From Candidatus Woesearchaeota archaeon (GTDB taxonomy: Archaea; Nanobdellota; Nanobdellia; Woesearchaeales; DSVV01), in contig JACQSP010000152.1 of NCBI GenBank assembly GCA_016205905.1, positions 1-5,781 of the forward strand: 5,781 nucleotides of DNA, in the 5' to 3' direction. The translations under genes and the position numbers were made by a program. The notes under the pieces are model-generated. The model saw only the letters and a program-made list of their open reading frames with translations, was not told the origin of the DNA and did no database searches. Below are positions 4,635 to 5,781 of this stretch, piece by piece (within the stretch, counting starts at the first letter, position 1; the number at the start of each line of letters is the position of its first letter).

Positions 4635-5651
4635 TTATTTTAATACTAAACTATCTATCGGCTGGCTTTTTCTGTAAGGGCAGTTATGACTGGATTCTAA
4701 TCCCATTGACTGATATTTTGGATAACCATCCGGAAAAACAGTAACAACAGTATCAAAACGTTCAGCGAATTTTCTTGCAGCAAAGAAATTGGCTCCTGAG
4801 GAAACACCAACACAAAATCCAAATTCGCGTTCTAAATACTGCGCAGCTTCTCTCGCTTCATTAGTCGATACACAGAACACTTCATTAATAATATTAGACA
4901 AGCCGCCATCGCTGTTGCCATCGCTGTTATTAACATCATTAACTATCGCAGGTATAAAACCATCTCCTATCCCGCCAATACCATGTATTCCTTGCTTTCC
5001 ACCGCTCATAACTGAAGACTCTTTTGGCTCAACAGCTACAATCTGAACAGAAGGATAAGCTTCTTTTAACGCTTTTCCGACGCCAATTAATGTACCTCCT
5101 GTTCCAACACCAGCGATAAAGGCATCGATAGGTTTAGCAGTGTATTTTTGTGTATACTTTTTAGCATTCTCTTTCTGAATTTGAGCTAGTTGAGCCAGAA
5201 TTTCACAACCTGTTGTTTGATAATGGCATTCGACATTTAAAGGATTAGAAAACTGATCAGGATTAAAGTATAATGGATCTTTTGCCATCTCATCTCTGAT
5301 TCTAGCTGCTTCAGCAAAACTTCCTTCTGCTGAACATTCAATCAAAGTTGCGCCAAATCCTCTTATCACTCTTTTTCTCTCTTCAGTCATATTTTCCGGC
5401 ATAATAATTGTAACAGCATACCCCTTTTGACGCCCATAAAAAGCAAATGCAATACCTGTATTGCCGCTTGTTGCCTCGATAATCTTCATTCCTTTTCTAA
5501 GAATACCTTTTTCTTCGCTCTTTTCAATAATATATTTGGCTATCCTGTCTTTAATGCTGCCGCAGGGATTAGTGCATTCTAACTTCGCATAAATTCCGTC
5601 GACACAAATTAAAGGCGTATTGCCCACTTCAACCAATGATTCTAGAACCAT
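4635..5651 (-). CDS. cysK: Cysteine synthase family PLP enzyme (O-acetylserine/O-phosphoserine sulfhydrylase-like)
   Basis: This is a 338-residue fold-type II PLP enzyme, predicted to make cysteine from an activated serine and sulfide in the cytoplasm. Visible motifs are GNTPL (10-14), the Schiff-base lysine K34 in NPCGSIKDR, the substrate loop TSGNTG (61-66), HYQTTGCEI (143-151), the PLP phosphate loop GVGTGGT (181-187), GIGGIGDGFIP (224-234) and VSSGAN (283-288), whose serine contacts the PLP ring nitrogen. All key residues are present, so activity is likely. Oddities are C30 and C149 where T/A and P are usual, and a low-complexity insert at about 239-252 (NNSDGNSDGG). The usual family length is about 300-320. 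Start at 5651 is supported by GGAGATGA (5656-5663), 4 nt upstream. CysK, CysM and phosphoserine-using forms cannot be separated by eye. Confidence 0.9.
   Translation of the reverse strand: MVLESLVEVGNTPLICVDGIYAKLECTNPCGSIKDRIAKYIIEKSEEKGILRKGMKIIEATSGNTGIAFAFYGRQKGYAVTIIMPENMTEERKRVIRGFGATLIECSAEGSFAEAARIRDEMAKDPLYFNPDQFSNPLNVECHYQTTGCEILAQLAQIQKENAKKYTQKYTAKPIDAFIAGVGTGGTLIGVGKALKEAYPSVQIVAVEPKESSVMSGGKQGIHGIGGIGDGFIPAIVNDVNNSDGNSDGGLSNIINEVFCVSTNEAREAAQYLEREFGFCVGVSSGANFFAARKFAERFDTVVTVFPDGYPKYQSMGLESSHNCPYRKSQPIDSLVLK
4905..4928 (-). repeat. 12-bp perfect tandem duplication inside cysK
   Basis: GCCATCGCTGTT occurs twice in a row on the plus strand (4905-4916 and 4917-4928) and encodes a repeated NSDG motif on the minus strand. 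It keeps frame and extends a loop between the GDGFIP motif and the C-terminal domain segment. Confidence 0.9.
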
Positions 5652-5655
5652 AACT

Positions 5656-5690
5656 TCATCTCCTAGTCAACAATAATAATTAATATATAC
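5656..5690 (-). promoter_or_regulatory. RBS and TATA-like box of the cysteine synthase gene
   Basis: On the minus strand, TATATATTAA (about 5679-5688) lies upstream of GGAGATGA (5656-5663), which is 4 nt before the ATG. The TATA-like string overlaps the TATATAC flank of the terminal hairpin, so folding or protein binding there could affect this promoter. Confidence 0.55.
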
Positions 5691-5734
5691 TAAATGGAAT
5701 TAGTTTTCGAACAAACTAATTCCATTTGTATATA
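5684..5734. repeat. Terminal hairpin unit 1 (conserved flank and loop, variable stem)
   Basis: The flank TATATAC (5684-5690) and a T precede the stem AAATGGAATTAGTTT (5692-5706), the loop TCGAAC (5707-5712), the exact complement (5713-5727) and the flank GTATATA (5728-5734). The 15-bp stem is perfect. Confidence 0.9.
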
Positions 5735-5781
5735 CAAAATTCCTTGATTTTTGTTCGAAAATCAAGGAATTTTAGTATATA
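5728..5781. repeat. Terminal hairpin unit 2, inverted relative to unit 1
   Basis: The flank GTATATAC (5728-5735, shared with unit 1) precedes the stem AAAATTCCTTGATTTT (5736-5751), the loop TGTTCG (5752-5757), the exact complement (5758-5773), an A and the flank GTATATA (5775-5781). Read on the minus strand it matches unit 1 in flanks and loop but not in stem. It ends at the window edge, so the array may continue. Confidence 0.9.

Noticed and set aside
4353..5046. Open frames at 4353-4577 (minus) and 4789-5046 (plus)
   Set aside because: Each is antisense to a well-supported gene (the protein at 4018-4572 and the cysteine synthase).
5684..5781. CRISPR array or integron attC-like sites
   Set aside because: There are no constant repeats with unique spacers, no integrase or cas gene, and no recognisable attC core sites; the hairpin symmetry is of another kind.

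Overview
The window looks like an AT-rich archaeal chromosome segment, most likely from a DPANN lineage (Woesearchaeota/Pacearchaeota-like); this placement is inference. It rests on three things. TATA-like boxes sit about 24-30 bp in front of several start codons with no room for a leader (clearest at 4018 and 1189). There is an archaeal-type tandem Lrp/AsnC regulator. A polytopic membrane protein is followed by a small winged-helix protein, an arrangement I recall from such genomes but could not check. No transposase, integrase, rRNA, tRNA or CRISPR array is visible.

Layout. 1-125: two adjacent perfect hairpins. 126-1349: an Lrp/AsnC-type gene on the minus strand, bracketed by 35-bp inverted repeats. 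1315-1525: a fold-back (MITE-like) element with degenerate 7-bp repeats in both arms. 1563-1994: a small membrane-anchored protein of unknown function. 1995-2595: about 600 bp without a convincing gene, holding two 88-bp tandem repeats and a long imperfect inverted repeat. 2596-3297: a predicted seven-helix membrane protein. 3298-3488: a pyrimidine-rich spacer. 3489-3764: a winged-helix protein. 3765-4017: two compound hairpins that share a covarying core, ending in a T-run. 4018-4572: a soluble protein of unknown function with a textbook promoter. 4635-5651, minus strand: a cysteine synthase family enzyme. 5684-5781: two inverted hairpins that share flanks and loop but have different, internally complementary stems; they run to the window edge.

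How the genes relate. There is no clear operon: each gene has its own spacer and promoter-like signal. The only metabolic assignment is cysteine synthesis (or a related beta-replacement reaction). The two regulators and the membrane protein suggest sensing and gene control, with unknown targets.

The most distinctive content is intergenic. Three separate spacers each carry a tandem pair of hairpins. In two of them the copies keep a common core while the stems have changed on both sides together. This points to selection or copying that preserves folding rather than sequence.
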